Shown: piece after piece, positions 34,511 through 43,213 of the stretch
How positions within the stretch are numbered: the first letter of the stretch is position 1
Layout of the letters: each line of letters begins with the position of its first letter
DNA from: Yoonia sp. F2084L
GTDB lineage: Bacteria; Pseudomonadota; Alphaproteobacteria; Rhodobacterales; Rhodobacteraceae
Direction of reading: 5' to 3'
DNA: 64,000 bases
Assembly: GCF_023015625.1 (NCBI RefSeq)
Contig: NZ_JALKAH010000008.1
Location: 1 to 64,000, forward strand
Position numbers and translations under genes: made by a program
Notes under the pieces: generated by a model
Seen by the model: only the letters and a program-made list of their open reading frames with translations
The model's database searches: none
Told to the model about the DNA's origin: nothing

Positions 34511-34569
34511 GGCGGGACCAACTCCTTTGTGAATTGACCCATTTTTATCCCCCCATTGCTAACAATTCG

Positions 34570-35277
34570 TTACGACGGTTTTTTGAAAAGCAGATTTTGC
34601 GCAGCGCTGTCCTTGCGAAAATCCGCGCGCTTTTCGGCGGCCAGCGCGCGCCCCGCTTGTACGCCCGGTCTTGCCCCCATCGCGTCAAGCCATCGCGCCA
34701 TATGAGGTTTATCCTCAAGCGTTTGCTGCTGCCCCTCCCAAAGCGACGCCCATCCCCAGATCGACATATCGGCAATCGAATAGAAATCACCTGCCACAAA
34801 TGCGTTCTGGGCTAGCTGCCGGTCCAGCACACCATAAAGCCTTGCTGTTTCATTCCGATACCGATCTTTCGCGTAGGGCAAGTCATTGGGTGGGTCCATA
34901 GCGGGGGCATATTTGAGGAAATGATGCGCTTGCCCGGCCATCGGCCCAAGCCCGCCCATCTGCCACATCAACCATTGATCCACGCTGATCCGGTCGCGCT
35001 CGGTTTGTCCGTAAAACAGTCCTGTCTTCCGGGCCAGATATTGCAGGATCGCACCGGACTCAAAAATCGAAATCGGTGCGCCATCCGGGCCGTCATGATC
35101 CGTAATGGCTGGCATCCGATTGTTAGGCGCGATTTTCAGGAATTCAGGTGCGAACTGATCGCCGGCGCCGATGTCAATCAGGTGCAGGGTGTAGGGCAGG
35201 CCCATTTCTTCTAGCGCAATTGAGATTTTCCAGCCGTTCGGCGTGGGCCAAAAATAAAGATCAATGGGTTGGGTCAT
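34570..35277 (-). CDS. Glutathione S-transferase family protein (YfcG-like)
   Basis: A 235-residue GST. The N-terminal thioredoxin fold begins IDLYFWPTPNGWKISIALEE, and NNRMPAITD carries the cis-proline of the glutathione site, followed by FESGAILQYLAR with the Glu-Ser gamma-glutamyl contact. The C-terminal helical domain includes FVAGDFYSIADMSIWGWASL. TPNGWKIS-type openings are typical of YfcG/YghU nu-class disulfide-bond oxidoreductases. The substrate is unknown. Confidence 0.88.
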   Translation of the reverse strand: MTQPIDLYFWPTPNGWKISIALEEMGLPYTLHLIDIGAGDQFAPEFLKIAPNNRMPAITDHDGPDGAPISIFESGAILQYLARKTGLFYGQTERDRISVDQWLMWQMGGLGPMAGQAHHFLKYAPAMDPPNDLPYAKDRYRNETARLYGVLDRQLAQNAFVAGDFYSIADMSIWGWASLWEGQQQTLEDKPHMARWLDAMGARPGVQAGRALAAEKRADFRKDSAAQNLLFKKPS

Positions 35278-35371
35278 ACGGTGTCCTCACTTGCCTGACC
35301 CACCATCGCATTTTGCAGGCCGAGGACAAGTGTCGGCTGCTTGACGGACGGCTGGTCCGGGCGTATGGCTG

Positions 35372-35432
35372 TCGTTGTGGCGATTTGTTACCGGATTGCG
35401 GGCCACGTTAAACATGCCGCTAAAGAGGATTG
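35372..35432 (+). ncRNA. SAM-II riboswitch (metA motif) upstream of metZ
   Basis: The sequence carries the consensus core: GTGGC (P1 5' arm), the GATTTGTTACCGGATTGCGG segment, GCCAC (P1 3' arm), GTTAAAC, then CCGCTAAAGAGG forming the pseudoknot. This matches the SAM-II class in alphaproteobacterial met genes. It lies 75 bases before the metZ start and is followed by a strong intrinsic terminator, suggesting that SAM binding changes transcription readthrough. Confidence 0.9.
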
Positions 35433-35444
35433 CAGGTGTTCATA

Positions 35445-35478
35445 CCTCGATACCTTTTCCCGGTGTCGGGGTTTTTTT
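35445..35478 (+). terminator. Intrinsic terminator between SAM-II aptamer and metZ
   Basis: CCTCGATACC pairs along all ten positions with GGTGTCGGGG (two G-U), loop TTTTCCC, and seven T follow. It lies between the aptamer and the metZ start, so it probably is the attenuator. Confidence 0.85.
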
Positions 35479-35505
35479 ATTGCGCGGCACGCGCGAGGAC
35501 GGACA

Positions 35506-36681
35506 ATGAAAACGTGGAAAAAACGCACCAAGGCGGTGCATGAAGGTATCCGGCGTAGCCAGTACAACGAAGTCAGTGAAGCGATCTTTCTGACCCAGGG
35601 TTTTGTCTATGACACCGCCGAAGATGCCGAAGCCCGGTTCATCAAGGCGGGCGATGATGAGTTCATCTATGCGCGCTACGGCAACCCCACGGTCGCGATG
35701 TTCGAAGACCGCATTGCCGCGCTGGAAGGGGCCGAGGATGGCTTTGCCACGGCCTCTGGTATGGCAGCGGTTAATGGGGCGCTGACGTCTATGTTGCGTT
35801 CGGGCGATCACGTGGTATCGGCGCGGGCACTCTTTGGGTCGTGTCTGTATATTCTGGAAGAAATCCTGACCCGCTATGGCGTCGAGGTGACCTTGGTTGA
35901 TGGCACCGATCTGGTTGCGTGGAAGAATGCGATCCGACCTGATACCAAGGCTGTCTTTTTTGAAAGTATCTCAAACCCGACTCTGGAAGTGATTGATATC
36001 ACTGCTGTCTCAAAGCTGGCGCATGCGGTGGACGCTACGGTTATCGTGGATAACGTCTTTGCAACACCGGTCTTTTCGGATGCCATCGCGCAAGGTGCTG
36101 ACGTGGTGGTTTATTCCGCCACCAAACATATCGACGGGCAAGGCCGTGCGCTGGGCGGCGTGATCCTGGGCACCAAAGAATTCATCCGCGGCACGGTTGA
36201 GCCCTATATGAAACACACGGGCGGTTCGATGTCACCTTTCACTGCCTGGATGATGCTCAAGGGGTTAGAGACGATTGATCTGCGGGTGCGTGCGCAAACT
36301 GCAACTGCGCAGTTTCTGGCAGAGCATTTGGCAGCTGATGGTGCGTTAACCCAAGTGATTTATCCGGGGTTGGACACCCATCCACAGCATGCATTGACAC
36401 AAGCGCAAATGGGGGCAGGTGGTACGGTTCTGGCCATTGATGCTGGGTCACAAGAGCGCGCGTTCAAGCTGTTGAATGCGCTCGATATCTGGACGATTTC
36501 CAACAACCTGGGGGATGCGAAATCAATCGGCACACATCCCGCCACAACAACCCATCAGCGGTTGTCGGATGAGACGAAAGCGATGCTGGGGATCACGCCG
36601 GGTCTGATCCGGTTGAGTGTAGGGCTGGAAGATCCTGATGATCTGCTGAATGATCTGCGTGGCGCAATAGCAGCCGCCTGA
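35506..36681 (+). CDS. metZ: O-succinylhomoserine sulfhydrylase
   Basis: This 391-residue PLP enzyme of the Cys/Met metabolism family makes homocysteine from O-succinylhomoserine and sulfide. Key parts are the YARYGNPTV loop (56-64), the substrate-side SNPTLEVIDI and VDNVFATP, and the PLP lysine Lys207 in SATKHIDGQGR. Ending SVGLEDPDDLLNDL is typical. The start ATG is preceded by GAGGAC. Expression is controlled by the SAM-II riboswitch upstream, in line with methionine end-product control. Confidence 0.94.
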   Translation: MKTWKKRTKAVHEGIRRSQYNEVSEAIFLTQGFVYDTAEDAEARFIKAGDDEFIYARYGNPTVAMFEDRIAALEGAEDGFATASGMAAVNGALTSMLRSGDHVVSARALFGSCLYILEEILTRYGVEVTLVDGTDLVAWKNAIRPDTKAVFFESISNPTLEVIDITAVSKLAHAVDATVIVDNVFATPVFSDAIAQGADVVVYSATKHIDGQGRALGGVILGTKEFIRGTVEPYMKHTGGSMSPFTAWMMLKGLETIDLRVRAQTATAQFLAEHLAADGALTQVIYPGLDTHPQHALTQAQMGAGGTVLAIDAGSQERAFKLLNALDIWTISNNLGDAKSIGTHPATTTHQRLSDETKAMLGITPGLIRLSVGLEDPDDLLNDLRGAIAAA

Positions 36682-36945
36682 TCCGGCTTTCCATGCTGCG
36701 ACTGACCGGCGCGACGCAGATTGACCCGCTAGGTCAAAACCTTTGATGTCGGCCTTTTTTGGCTGATCTGACACGGTGACGCGCGCCTTAAAAAGTGGTT
36801 AAGTTATGCAGGTTTACCCTGATGGAAGACGGTTTCTATGACTGATCCACGCGCGGAATTACGACGTATCTATAAAGAAATCATTGGAAATTCCGATGAG
36901 CGGCCCCATCTTGGGGTGTCTAACGCACCGATAGGGGGCAACGAC

Positions 36946-38049
36946 ATGAATATCCACTCACCTGATATGGATCGTGAACCAACGCGGGCCGAGGCAGAGG
37001 CCGCGCTGGCATTGCTGCGTCGCTGGGCCATTGATGTCACCGCCGAAGAAGTCGCAACGCTTGATCCGCTCGTGTCGCGCCTGATCCCCGGCCAAGAGCT
37101 GTCCAACTACCCTGCCTTGGCGCGGGCCTATCCAGAGGATTTCGAGGTTGATGACGCCTACAAAGCGTCCATGCCTGACCTACAGAATGGCCCCTCCAGC
37201 CTGATCCGGGGTGCGCAGCAGCAAATTCAGCACGTGGGGATTTCCAATTTCCGCCTGCCAATCCGCTTTCATACCCGTGACAACGGCGACCTGACGCTTG
37301 AAACATCCGTCACCGGGACCGTTTCGCTGGAGGCCGAAAAGAAGGGCATCAACATGTCCCGCATTATGCGGACATTCTACAAACATGCCGAAGAGACGTT
37401 CAGCTTTGAAGTGATCGAACGCGCGCTGGATGCCTATAAGACCGATCTGGACAGTTTTGATGCACGTATTCAGATGCGCTTCAGCTTTCCGATGAAGGTT
37501 GAAAGCTTGCGGTCGGGTCTGTCTGGATATCAATACTATGATATCGCTTTGGAGCTGGTGGAAAGTGCCGGCATCCGCAAAAAGATCGTGCATCTGGATT
37601 ATGTCTATTCATCGACTTGCCCATGTTCACTGGAACTATCCGAGCATGCCCGGCAGTTTCGCGGCCAGCTTGCGACGCCACATTCGCAACGTTCTGTTGC
37701 GCGGATTTCCGTGTTGTTGGAAGAGGGTGCAGATGTGCTCTGGTTCGAAGACCTGATCGACCGGGCGCGTGCCGCCGTGCCGACCGAAACTCAGGTGATG
37801 GTCAAGCGCGAGGATGAGCAGGCGTTCGCGGAACTGAACGCTGCCAACCCGATCTTTGTCGAGGATGCAGCCCGGCTGTTTACCGAGCAATTACAGTTGG
37901 ATGCGCGCATTTCGGACTTCCGTGTGATCGCAAGCCATCAAGAAAGCCTGCACAGCCATGATGCGGTTTCGGTACTGACGGAAGGCGAAACATTCGCCGC
38001 CGAAAGCATGGACCCGCGCCTGTTCCAATCGCTGTTCCACACGGGTTAA
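36946..38049 (+). CDS. folE2: GTP cyclohydrolase FolE2 (GCYH-IB)
   Basis: FolE2 makes 7,8-dihydroneopterin triphosphate from GTP for folate and queuosine precursors. The 367-residue protein shows the QHVGISNFRLPIRF and STCPCSLELSEHA motifs (Cys225/Cys227) and ends ESLHSHDAVSVLTEG. Unlike FolE1 it does not depend on Zn and is often induced in zinc shortage, but I found no Zur-like palindrome here. The ATG at 36946 has AGGGGG at 7-12 bases; the frame is open to an ATG at 36838, giving 36 extra residues that do not fit the family. Confidence 0.9.
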   Translation: MNIHSPDMDREPTRAEAEAALALLRRWAIDVTAEEVATLDPLVSRLIPGQELSNYPALARAYPEDFEVDDAYKASMPDLQNGPSSLIRGAQQQIQHVGISNFRLPIRFHTRDNGDLTLETSVTGTVSLEAEKKGINMSRIMRTFYKHAEETFSFEVIERALDAYKTDLDSFDARIQMRFSFPMKVESLRSGLSGYQYYDIALELVESAGIRKKIVHLDYVYSSTCPCSLELSEHARQFRGQLATPHSQRSVARISVLLEEGADVLWFEDLIDRARAAVPTETQVMVKREDEQAFAELNAANPIFVEDAARLFTEQLQLDARISDFRVIASHQESLHSHDAVSVLTEGETFAAESMDPRLFQSLFHTG

Positions 38050-38819
38050 GCGTTGCCGGTCGCCGCAATGGTGACCGGCAACTCACCGATCCCTTCGATG
38101 ACCACTCCGACCTCCATACCGGCCTTGATGGGCCGCGCGCCGACGGATGTGCCACAGGCGATCACATCGCCCGGTTCAAGCGTCATATCTGCGGATAATT
38201 GACTGACGATTTCAGCAGGGGTCATGATCATGTCGGATGCGGGGTAGGATTGCCGTTCGCGGTCGTTTACCATCACTTTCACCGTCAACTCACGCCAATC
38301 GACATCGGTTTGGATCACAGGGCCAATGACCCCAAAGCCATCAAACCCCTTGGACCGTGTCCATTGTGGAAAAGAGAGGTCTTCGAATAGAATATCCAAT
38401 GCGGTGATATCATTGACGCAGGTGTAGCCGAGGATTGCCTTTTCGGCATCTGCGGCGCTGACGTTGCTGCATGTCCGACCAATGACAATCCCCAATTCGC
38501 CCTCATAGACCACCCGACCAATATCCGCAGGCAGATTGACCGTCGCACCCGGGCCGGCAAGAGATGACAGCGGTTTGAGAAAGAACAGCGGATGTTCGGG
38601 GATACTTTGCCCATTGCGCTCGGCGGCGGCGTGAAAGTTGTTCCAAAGCCCGATGAACTTGCCCGGCACGCACGGGGGAAGAAATGTTGCGCCCGCAAGG
38701 GCGACGGGGTCCCCCGCAGCGGTGTCCGAGCCGAGTGATATGCGCGGGTGCAACATATCATCTTTGATGACACCGGTGATGACATCACCGCCCGCGGTCT
38801 CAATACGCGCCCATTCCAT
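38046..38819 (-). CDS. Fumarylacetoacetate hydrolase (FAH) family protein
   Basis: A 257-residue enzyme of the FAH superfamily, which splits or decarboxylates oxo-acids. The metal-binding region is VVYEGELGIVIG (Glu ligands) with AILGYTCVNDITALD and the second-sphere KGFDGFGVIGPVI; the terminal domain ends GDVIACGTSVGARP. The arrangement fits 2-hydroxyhepta-2,4-diene-dioate isomerase-type or acylpyruvate-type members. It ends head-on with folE2, overlapping by four bases. No pathway genes adjoin it. Confidence 0.85.
   Translation of the reverse strand: MEWARIETAGGDVITGVIKDDMLHPRISLGSDTAAGDPVALAGATFLPPCVPGKFIGLWNNFHAAAERNGQSIPEHPLFFLKPLSSLAGPGATVNLPADIGRVVYEGELGIVIGRTCSNVSAADAEKAILGYTCVNDITALDILFEDLSFPQWTRSKGFDGFGVIGPVIQTDVDWRELTVKVMVNDRERQSYPASDMIMTPAEIVSQLSADMTLEPGDVIACGTSVGARPIKAGMEVGVVIEGIGELPVTIAATGNA
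38052..38082. repeat. Perfect inverted repeat between folE2 and the FAH gene
   Basis: GTTGCCGGTC and GACCGGCAAC form 10-base arms with an 11-base spacer, in the 3' coding end of the FAH gene and just past the folE2 stop. It has no T tract but could act as a transcript-end hairpin for either gene. Confidence 0.5.
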
Positions 38820-38887
38820 CGTTTGTCTCCTGCCTTGACGGATTAATCACAGACAGGATGCAACTCTAAGTGTTCTATCGCAAGGAG

Positions 38888-39337
38888 TTAGGCGAGGGTG
38901 GTTATCTTTACGGCGCTCGCATAGCAGCCCAGCACCATATCCCAACCGGTCAGGTAGCTTGTGCTGACTGCGTCGGCGGTATCGCCAAGGATGTCAAAGC
39001 CGCCGTGGGTCAGGTCGCACCGGGTGCCGTCCTCGGTTTGGGTAAACGTGACCGTGACAACGGTCGCCTCAGAGGCTGGACGCCCGGGGTGCCAGGTGAA
39101 GGACAAAAACACGCCGGGATCATAGGCGATCAGGGTCCCCCAGACATCGACCTCGCCATTCTCGCCAGTTTCGATGATGTCGCCGCCTTTGTGATCCGGG
39201 AACGCGATCTTAGCCTTTTCGCCAAACACGGAAAACGTCTTGGTCGGCCACCATGTATCCATGTTTGCGGTGAAAAGCGTGAAAGCCTCATCTGGACTAA
39301 GCGGAACCACAAGACTCTTCTTGATTGGATCATGCAT
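38888..39337 (-). CDS. SRPBCC (AHSA1-like) domain protein
   Basis: A 149-residue SRPBCC protein: KKSLVVPLSPDEAFTLFTAN and MDTWWPTKTFSVF form the first helix-grip part, and FLSFTWHPGRPASEATVVTV the later beta sheet. Its ATG lies inside the 3' end of the ArsR-type gene (eight-base overlap), so the pair is coupled. This repeats the operon plan at 3677-4395, but the sequences differ enough to be separate, old paralogues rather than a recent duplication. Confidence 0.85.
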   Translation of the reverse strand: MHDPIKKSLVVPLSPDEAFTLFTANMDTWWPTKTFSVFGEKAKIAFPDHKGGDIIETGENGEVDVWGTLIAYDPGVFLSFTWHPGRPASEATVVTVTFTQTEDGTRCDLTHGGFDILGDTADAVSTSYLTGWDMVLGCYASAVKITTLA

Positions 39338-39650
39338 TGTCTTTCTCCCTCGCTTTTTCGGTGGCGGCTTGGGCAAAGGCAGCAAGTGCATCGTCCCAAA
39401 GGGTATCAAGGTAACGGCGCAGTTCGTCGACGCCCTCGGGTGCGATGGCATAAAGCCTGCGATTGCCTTGCGGTGTTACTTTCAAAAGGCCCGCATCCGA
39501 AAGCACACGCAGGTGTTGGCTGACGGCAGGCCGGCTGATCGTCATGCCAGCAGCAATGGCACCGACTGGCAGCGCACCGGCGCGCAGACGGTCAATGATC
39601 ACGCGGCGTGTCGGATCGGCGAGGGCAGTGATTGCATCTTGGTAGGGCAT
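39330..39650 (-). CDS. ArsR-family transcriptional repressor
   Basis: A 106-residue winged-helix repressor. AITALADPTRRVIIDRLRAG starts the fold and MTISRPAVSQHLRVLSDAGL is the recognition helix region, followed by the wing VTPQGNRRLYAI. No metal-binding cysteines are seen. A 17-base palindrome overlaps its own start codon, so autorepression is likely. The SRPBCC gene follows in the same operon. Confidence 0.9.
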   Translation of the reverse strand: MPYQDAITALADPTRRVIIDRLRAGALPVGAIAAGMTISRPAVSQHLRVLSDAGLLKVTPQGNRRLYAIAPEGVDELRRYLDTLWDDALAAFAQAATEKAREKDNA

Positions 39651-39666
39651 GACTTACCGTAAGTCA
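39650..39666. promoter_or_regulatory. Perfect palindrome, probable ArsR operator
   Basis: TGACTTAC-C-GTAAGTCA is a perfect inverted repeat with a single central base, and a further TCACTTAC half-site follows at 39665-39672. It overlaps the ArsR start codon, a position where binding would block transcription or initiation. Confidence 0.7.
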
Positions 39667-39781
39667 TCACTTACGATTCGTCAAACCTTTCGTGCGCCCT
39701 TGAAGCCCCTGACCCCGAACACTAAGACTCTGTCAGGATATTTGAACTAGGACGGTCACGTCCAAACATGAGGCAGTAAAT

Positions 39782-40402
39782 ATGCAAGACCCCACCGAGA
39801 CTTATATGAACCTTGTTCCAATGGTGGTCGAACAGACCGCACGGGGTGAGCGCGCCTACGATATTTTCTCACGTCTGCTGAAAGAGCGGATCATTTTTGT
39901 GAACGGTCCGGTGCATGACGGCATGAGCCAGTTGATCGTGGCCCAGTTGCTGCATCTGGAATCCGAGAACCCCAAGAAAGAAATCAGCATGTACATCAAC
40001 AGCCCCGGTGGCGTGGTGACATCTGGTTTGTCGATCTACGACACGATGCAATACATCCGTCCCAAGGTCAGCACGCTTGTGATCGGGCAGGCGGCTTCAA
40101 TGGGATCACTGCTTTTGACGGCCGGTTCCGAAGGCATGCGTTTCTCGCTGCCCAACAGCCGTGTCATGGTACACCAGCCGTCAGGCGGTTATCAGGGTCA
40201 GGCGACCGATATCATGATCCACGCAGCCGAGACGCAGAAGCTGAAGACGCGTTTGAACGAAATCTACGTCAAGCACACCGGCAATACGCTGAAAAAGGTG
40301 GAAGCGGCATTGGAGCGAGACAATTTCATGTCGCCGGAAGAGGCGAAAGAATGGGGTCTGATCGACGAAATCGTCGAGAACCGGACCAAAGCAGAAGACT
40401 AA
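39782..40402 (+). CDS. clpP: ATP-dependent Clp protease proteolytic subunit
   Basis: ClpP forms the barrel-shaped serine protease used by ClpX and ClpA. The 206-residue subunit has the catalytic triad Ser107 ([11 protein letters not shown]), His131 ([10 protein letters not shown]) and Asp180. No long propeptide is evident. It stands upstream of clpX with its own intrinsic terminator between, so the two can be transcribed separately. Confidence 0.96.
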   Translation: MQDPTETYMNLVPMVVEQTARGERAYDIFSRLLKERIIFVNGPVHDGMSQLIVAQLLHLESENPKKEISMYINSPGGVVTSGLSIYDTMQYIRPKVSTLVIGQAASMGSLLLTAGSEGMRFSLPNSRVMVHQPSGGYQGQATDIMIHAAETQKLKTRLNEIYVKHTGNTLKKVEAALERDNFMSPEEAKEWGLIDEIVENRTKAED

Positions 40403-40426
40403 GCAACGACGCAACGTTGCCTGGAT

Positions 40427-40458
40427 CAAACGCGGCTTTGGCCGCGTTTGTCTTTTTT
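40427..40458 (+). terminator. Intrinsic terminator of clpP
   Basis: CAAACGCGGC pairs perfectly with GCCGCGTTTG around a TTTG loop, followed by TCTTTTTTC. It begins 25 bases after the clpP stop. Confidence 0.9.
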
Positions 40459-40623
40459 CTGACCCAATGTGGTTTTAAGCCGTCGGGCGACTGCGTTATT
40501 GGGTTGTTAACGACGATGTGCGCAAGGTCATTTTGACATTGTGGACCTCGGCGGGCTGTCCTAGTGTTGTGGCTAAAGCAGTCCGATTTAAGTTTGAACG
40601 GCCAGAGGGCCAAGAGGTTTGAG

Positions 40624-41889
40624 ATGGCGAATACGAGCGGCACCGACAGCAAAAACACGCTATACTGCAGCTTTTGCGGCAAAAGCCAGCACGAGGTGCG
40701 CAAGCTGATCGCCGGACCCACCGTCTTTATCTGTGACGAATGTGTCGAACTTTGCATGGATATCATCCGTGAAGAGACCAAGACTGCCGGGCTGAAAGCA
40801 GGCGATGGTGTGCCAACCCCGTCTGAAATCTGTGGCGTTCTGGATGACTATGTCATTGGGCAGATTCATGCCAAACGCGTGCTGTCCGTGGCCGTGCATA
40901 ACCATTACAAACGCCTAAACCATGCTGATAAGTCTGATATCGAGCTGGCGAAATCCAATATCATGCTGATCGGCCCCACCGGCTGCGGTAAGACCCTGCT
41001 GGCGCAAACCTTGGCGCGTATTCTGGATGTTCCATTTACAATGGCCGATGCGACGACACTGACCGAAGCAGGTTATGTTGGTGAAGACGTTGAAAACATC
41101 ATCCTCAAGCTGTTGCAGGCGTCCGAATACAACGTGGAACGCGCGCAGCGCGGCATTGTCTACATCGACGAGGTCGATAAGATCACCCGCAAGTCTGACA
41201 ACCCTTCGATCACCCGCGATGTGTCGGGCGAAGGTGTGCAGCAGGCGCTGCTGAAGATCATGGAAGGCACCGTGGCCTCTGTGCCGCCACAAGGTGGGCG
41301 CAAGCATCCGCAGCAGGAATTCCTGCAAGTAGACACAACGAACATCCTGTTTATCTGCGGTGGTGCATTTGCGGGTCTTGATAAGATTATCGCACAACGT
41401 GGCAAAGGTTCAGCGATGGGCTTTGGTGCCGATGTGCGCGAAGACGATGACCGCGGCATCGGTGAAATCTTTACAGACCTGGAACCTGAGGATCTGTTGA
41501 AGTTCGGTCTTATCCCTGAATTTGTGGGCCGTTTGCCTGTGATCGCCACATTGACTGATCTGGACGAAGACGCGCTGATCACGATCCTGACGCAGCCAAA
41601 GAACGCTTTGGTCAAGCAGTATCAGCGTCTGTTCGATCTTGAGAACACAAAGCTGAGCTTTACCGAAGATGCGCTGAGCGCCATTGCAAAACGTGCGATT
41701 GAGCGGAAAACCGGTGCTCGTGGCCTGCGGTCGATCATGGAAGATATCCTGTTGGATACCATGTTTGATCTGCCGGGTATGGATACGGTCACCGAGGTCG
41801 TGGTGAATGAAGAGGCAGTGACATCGGATGTCGCGCCATTGATGATCCACGACGATGGCAAGAAGAAAGAGCCTGCAACAGCGAGCTAG
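40624..41889 (+). CDS. clpX: ATP-dependent Clp protease ATP-binding subunit ClpX
   Basis: ClpX is the AAA+ unfoldase that feeds ClpP; in alphaproteobacteria it drives cell-cycle proteolysis. The N-terminal zinc finger uses Cys15, Cys18, Cys37 and Cys40. Walker A is GPTGCGKT (117-124), followed by the pore and sensor motifs ([33 protein letters not shown]-type region) and the C-terminal small domain with [16 protein letters not shown]. The length of 421 residues is normal. A RidA gene follows within a few bases. Confidence 0.96.
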   Translation: MANTSGTDSKNTLYCSFCGKSQHEVRKLIAGPTVFICDECVELCMDIIREETKTAGLKAGDGVPTPSEICGVLDDYVIGQIHAKRVLSVAVHNHYKRLNHADKSDIELAKSNIMLIGPTGCGKTLLAQTLARILDVPFTMADATTLTEAGYVGEDVENIILKLLQASEYNVERAQRGIVYIDEVDKITRKSDNPSITRDVSGEGVQQALLKIMEGTVASVPPQGGRKHPQQEFLQVDTTNILFICGGAFAGLDKIIAQRGKGSAMGFGADVREDDDRGIGEIFTDLEPEDLLKFGLIPEFVGRLPVIATLTDLDEDALITILTQPKNALVKQYQRLFDLENTKLSFTEDALSAIAKRAIERKTGARGLRSIMEDILLDTMFDLPGMDTVTEVVVNEEAVTSDVAPLMIHDDGKKKEPATAS

Positions 41890-41893
41890 TCAC

Positions 41894-42277
41894 TTGTCCG
41901 TCCGTCACATCAGCACCGGATCACCCTTTGAGGAACAGATCGGTTACAGCCGTGCGGTCGTCGCAGACGGCTGGGTATTTGTAGCCGGCACGACGGGCTA
42001 TGACTATGAAAGCATGGTCATGCCGGAAAGTGTTGAAGCACAATGCATCAACGCGCTGGCGACAATATCAAAGGCGTTGGAGATTGCGGGCAGCGGGCTC
42101 GATCATGTGGTGCGGGTCAACTACATTGTTCCAAACACAGCCGAATGGCCGGATTGCTGGCCCATTACATCCAAGGCTTTCGCAAAGGCGAAGCCGGCGG
42201 CAACGATGATTTCTGCGCAGCTACAGAACCCAGAAATGAAGATTGAAATCGAGGTGACTGCGCGGGTCCCCGCCTGA
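41894..42277 (+). CDS. RidA-family (YjgF/UK114) protein
   Basis: A 127-residue member of the RidA superfamily, homotrimers that hydrolyse reactive enamine/imine intermediates. It starts VRHISTGSPFEEQIGYSRAV and includes the GWVFVAGTTGYD and NPEMKIEIEVTARVP stretches. In place of the canonical arginine pocket, the region around VRVNYIVPN lacks a clear RidA signature arginine, so it may belong to another subfamily. The start is uncertain: TTG at 41894 is my choice, while an ATG at 41855 would overlap clpX. Confidence 0.75.
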   Translation: MSVRHISTGSPFEEQIGYSRAVVADGWVFVAGTTGYDYESMVMPESVEAQCINALATISKALEIAGSGLDHVVRVNYIVPNTAEWPDCWPITSKAFAKAKPAATMISAQLQNPEMKIEIEVTARVPA

Positions 42278-42337
42278 ACCTACTGGACCTTTTGCGGCTA
42301 TTGGTGCATGGATAGCCGACGCAATCGGAGACGCGAC

Positions 42338-42721
42338 ATGGGCCTTGGTCACAACATTAAACGCATCTTTACATGGTGGGATGGCCAGTCGTTTGGCACG
42401 CAGCTGTGGACCAGCCGCAATGGCACCAAGGTAGGCGAAGATTCTGAAGGCAATGTGTTTTACCGCAATAGTGACGATAGCCGCCGCTGGGTGATTTATA
42501 ACGGTGAAAACGAAGCGTCTCGTGTCGCGCCAGAATGGCACGGTTGGTTGCACCGCACATGGGATCAGCCACCAACTGAGCTGGCGTTGGCCCGTAAGGA
42601 CTGGGAAAAACCGCATCAGGAGAACTTGACCGGAACGGTGGCTGCTTATGCGCCCGCTGGTTCTATCCGACGCGGCGCCCCGGCTGAACGGTCCGACTAT
42701 GAGGCGTGGACACCGGAGTAG
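42338..42721 (+). CDS. NDUFA12-type complex I accessory subunit
   Basis: A 127-residue protein of the NDUFA12/B17.2 family, an accessory subunit of alphaproteobacterial and mitochondrial complex I. FGTQLWTSRNGTKVGEDSEG, RRWVIYNGENEASRVAPEWH and GWLHRTWDQPP are the diagnostic stretches. It acts on the inner side of the membrane on the peripheral arm. The ATG at 42338 follows CGGAG. The DUF2155 gene starts 10 bases later and probably shares the transcript. Confidence 0.92.
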   Translation: MGLGHNIKRIFTWWDGQSFGTQLWTSRNGTKVGEDSEGNVFYRNSDDSRRWVIYNGENEASRVAPEWHGWLHRTWDQPPTELALARKDWEKPHQENLTGTVAAYAPAGSIRRGAPAERSDYEAWTPE

Positions 42722-42730
42722 GAGCAAGCA

Positions 42731-43213
42731 ATGCGATCGCTCACTGTACCACTCATTGCCAGTATCCTACTGACGGTGGCACCGCTTGCCGCGCAGGAGA
42801 TTGTCACGACACCCATCGAAGATGTGCCGCTGGACGAATTGATCGGGCAGTTGACGACGACACCCAACGAACCGCAAGGCGATGACTATCTGTCCACCTC
42901 ATCAGAGGCTGTTGTGCAGGACGTCGCAACCGCAACGGCCGGAGAATTACGTATCCTTGATAAGCTGACGGGTCAGGTAACGGATTTGTCGCTGGAAAAC
43001 GGGCAGACCGCGCGCCTGGGCTTTCTGGAGGTCAAGTTGAATGAGTGCCGCTATCCTATCGACAACCCGTCAGGTGATGCATTTGCGCAGATCGTTGTGC
43101 GTGACACTGATGGCACCTTGTTTTCAGGCTGGATGCTTGCCTCTGCCCCGGCGCTGAATGCGATGGATCACCCGCGCTATGACGTCTGGGCGTTGCGCTG
43201 TATCACATCCTGA
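42731..43213 (+). CDS. DUF2155 exported protein
   Basis: A 160-residue periplasmic protein with a signal peptide (about 1-21, ending PLAAQ). The C-terminal domain fits DUF2155: ELRILDKLTGQVTDLSLENG, RLGFLEVKLNECRYPIDN and LFSGWMLASAPALNAMDHPR, with two cysteines near the end (ECRYPI, RCITS). The family often neighbours NDUFA12 and aat in roseobacters. Its role is unknown. It converges with aat, and the coding ends overlap by 37 bases. Confidence 0.9.
   Translation: MRSLTVPLIASILLTVAPLAAQEIVTTPIEDVPLDELIGQLTTTPNEPQGDDYLSTSSEAVVQDVATATAGELRILDKLTGQVTDLSLENGQTARLGFLEVKLNECRYPIDNPSGDAFAQIVVRDTDGTLFSGWMLASAPALNAMDHPRYDVWALRCITS

Noticed and set aside
36682-36837. Zur-type operator or terminator between metZ and folE2
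   Set aside because: No convincing palindrome of the Zur type nor a hairpin with T tract was found.
39699-39727. Heat-shock promoter for clpP
   Set aside because: CTTGAA is present at 39699-39704, but no CCATAT-like element lies at the right distance.
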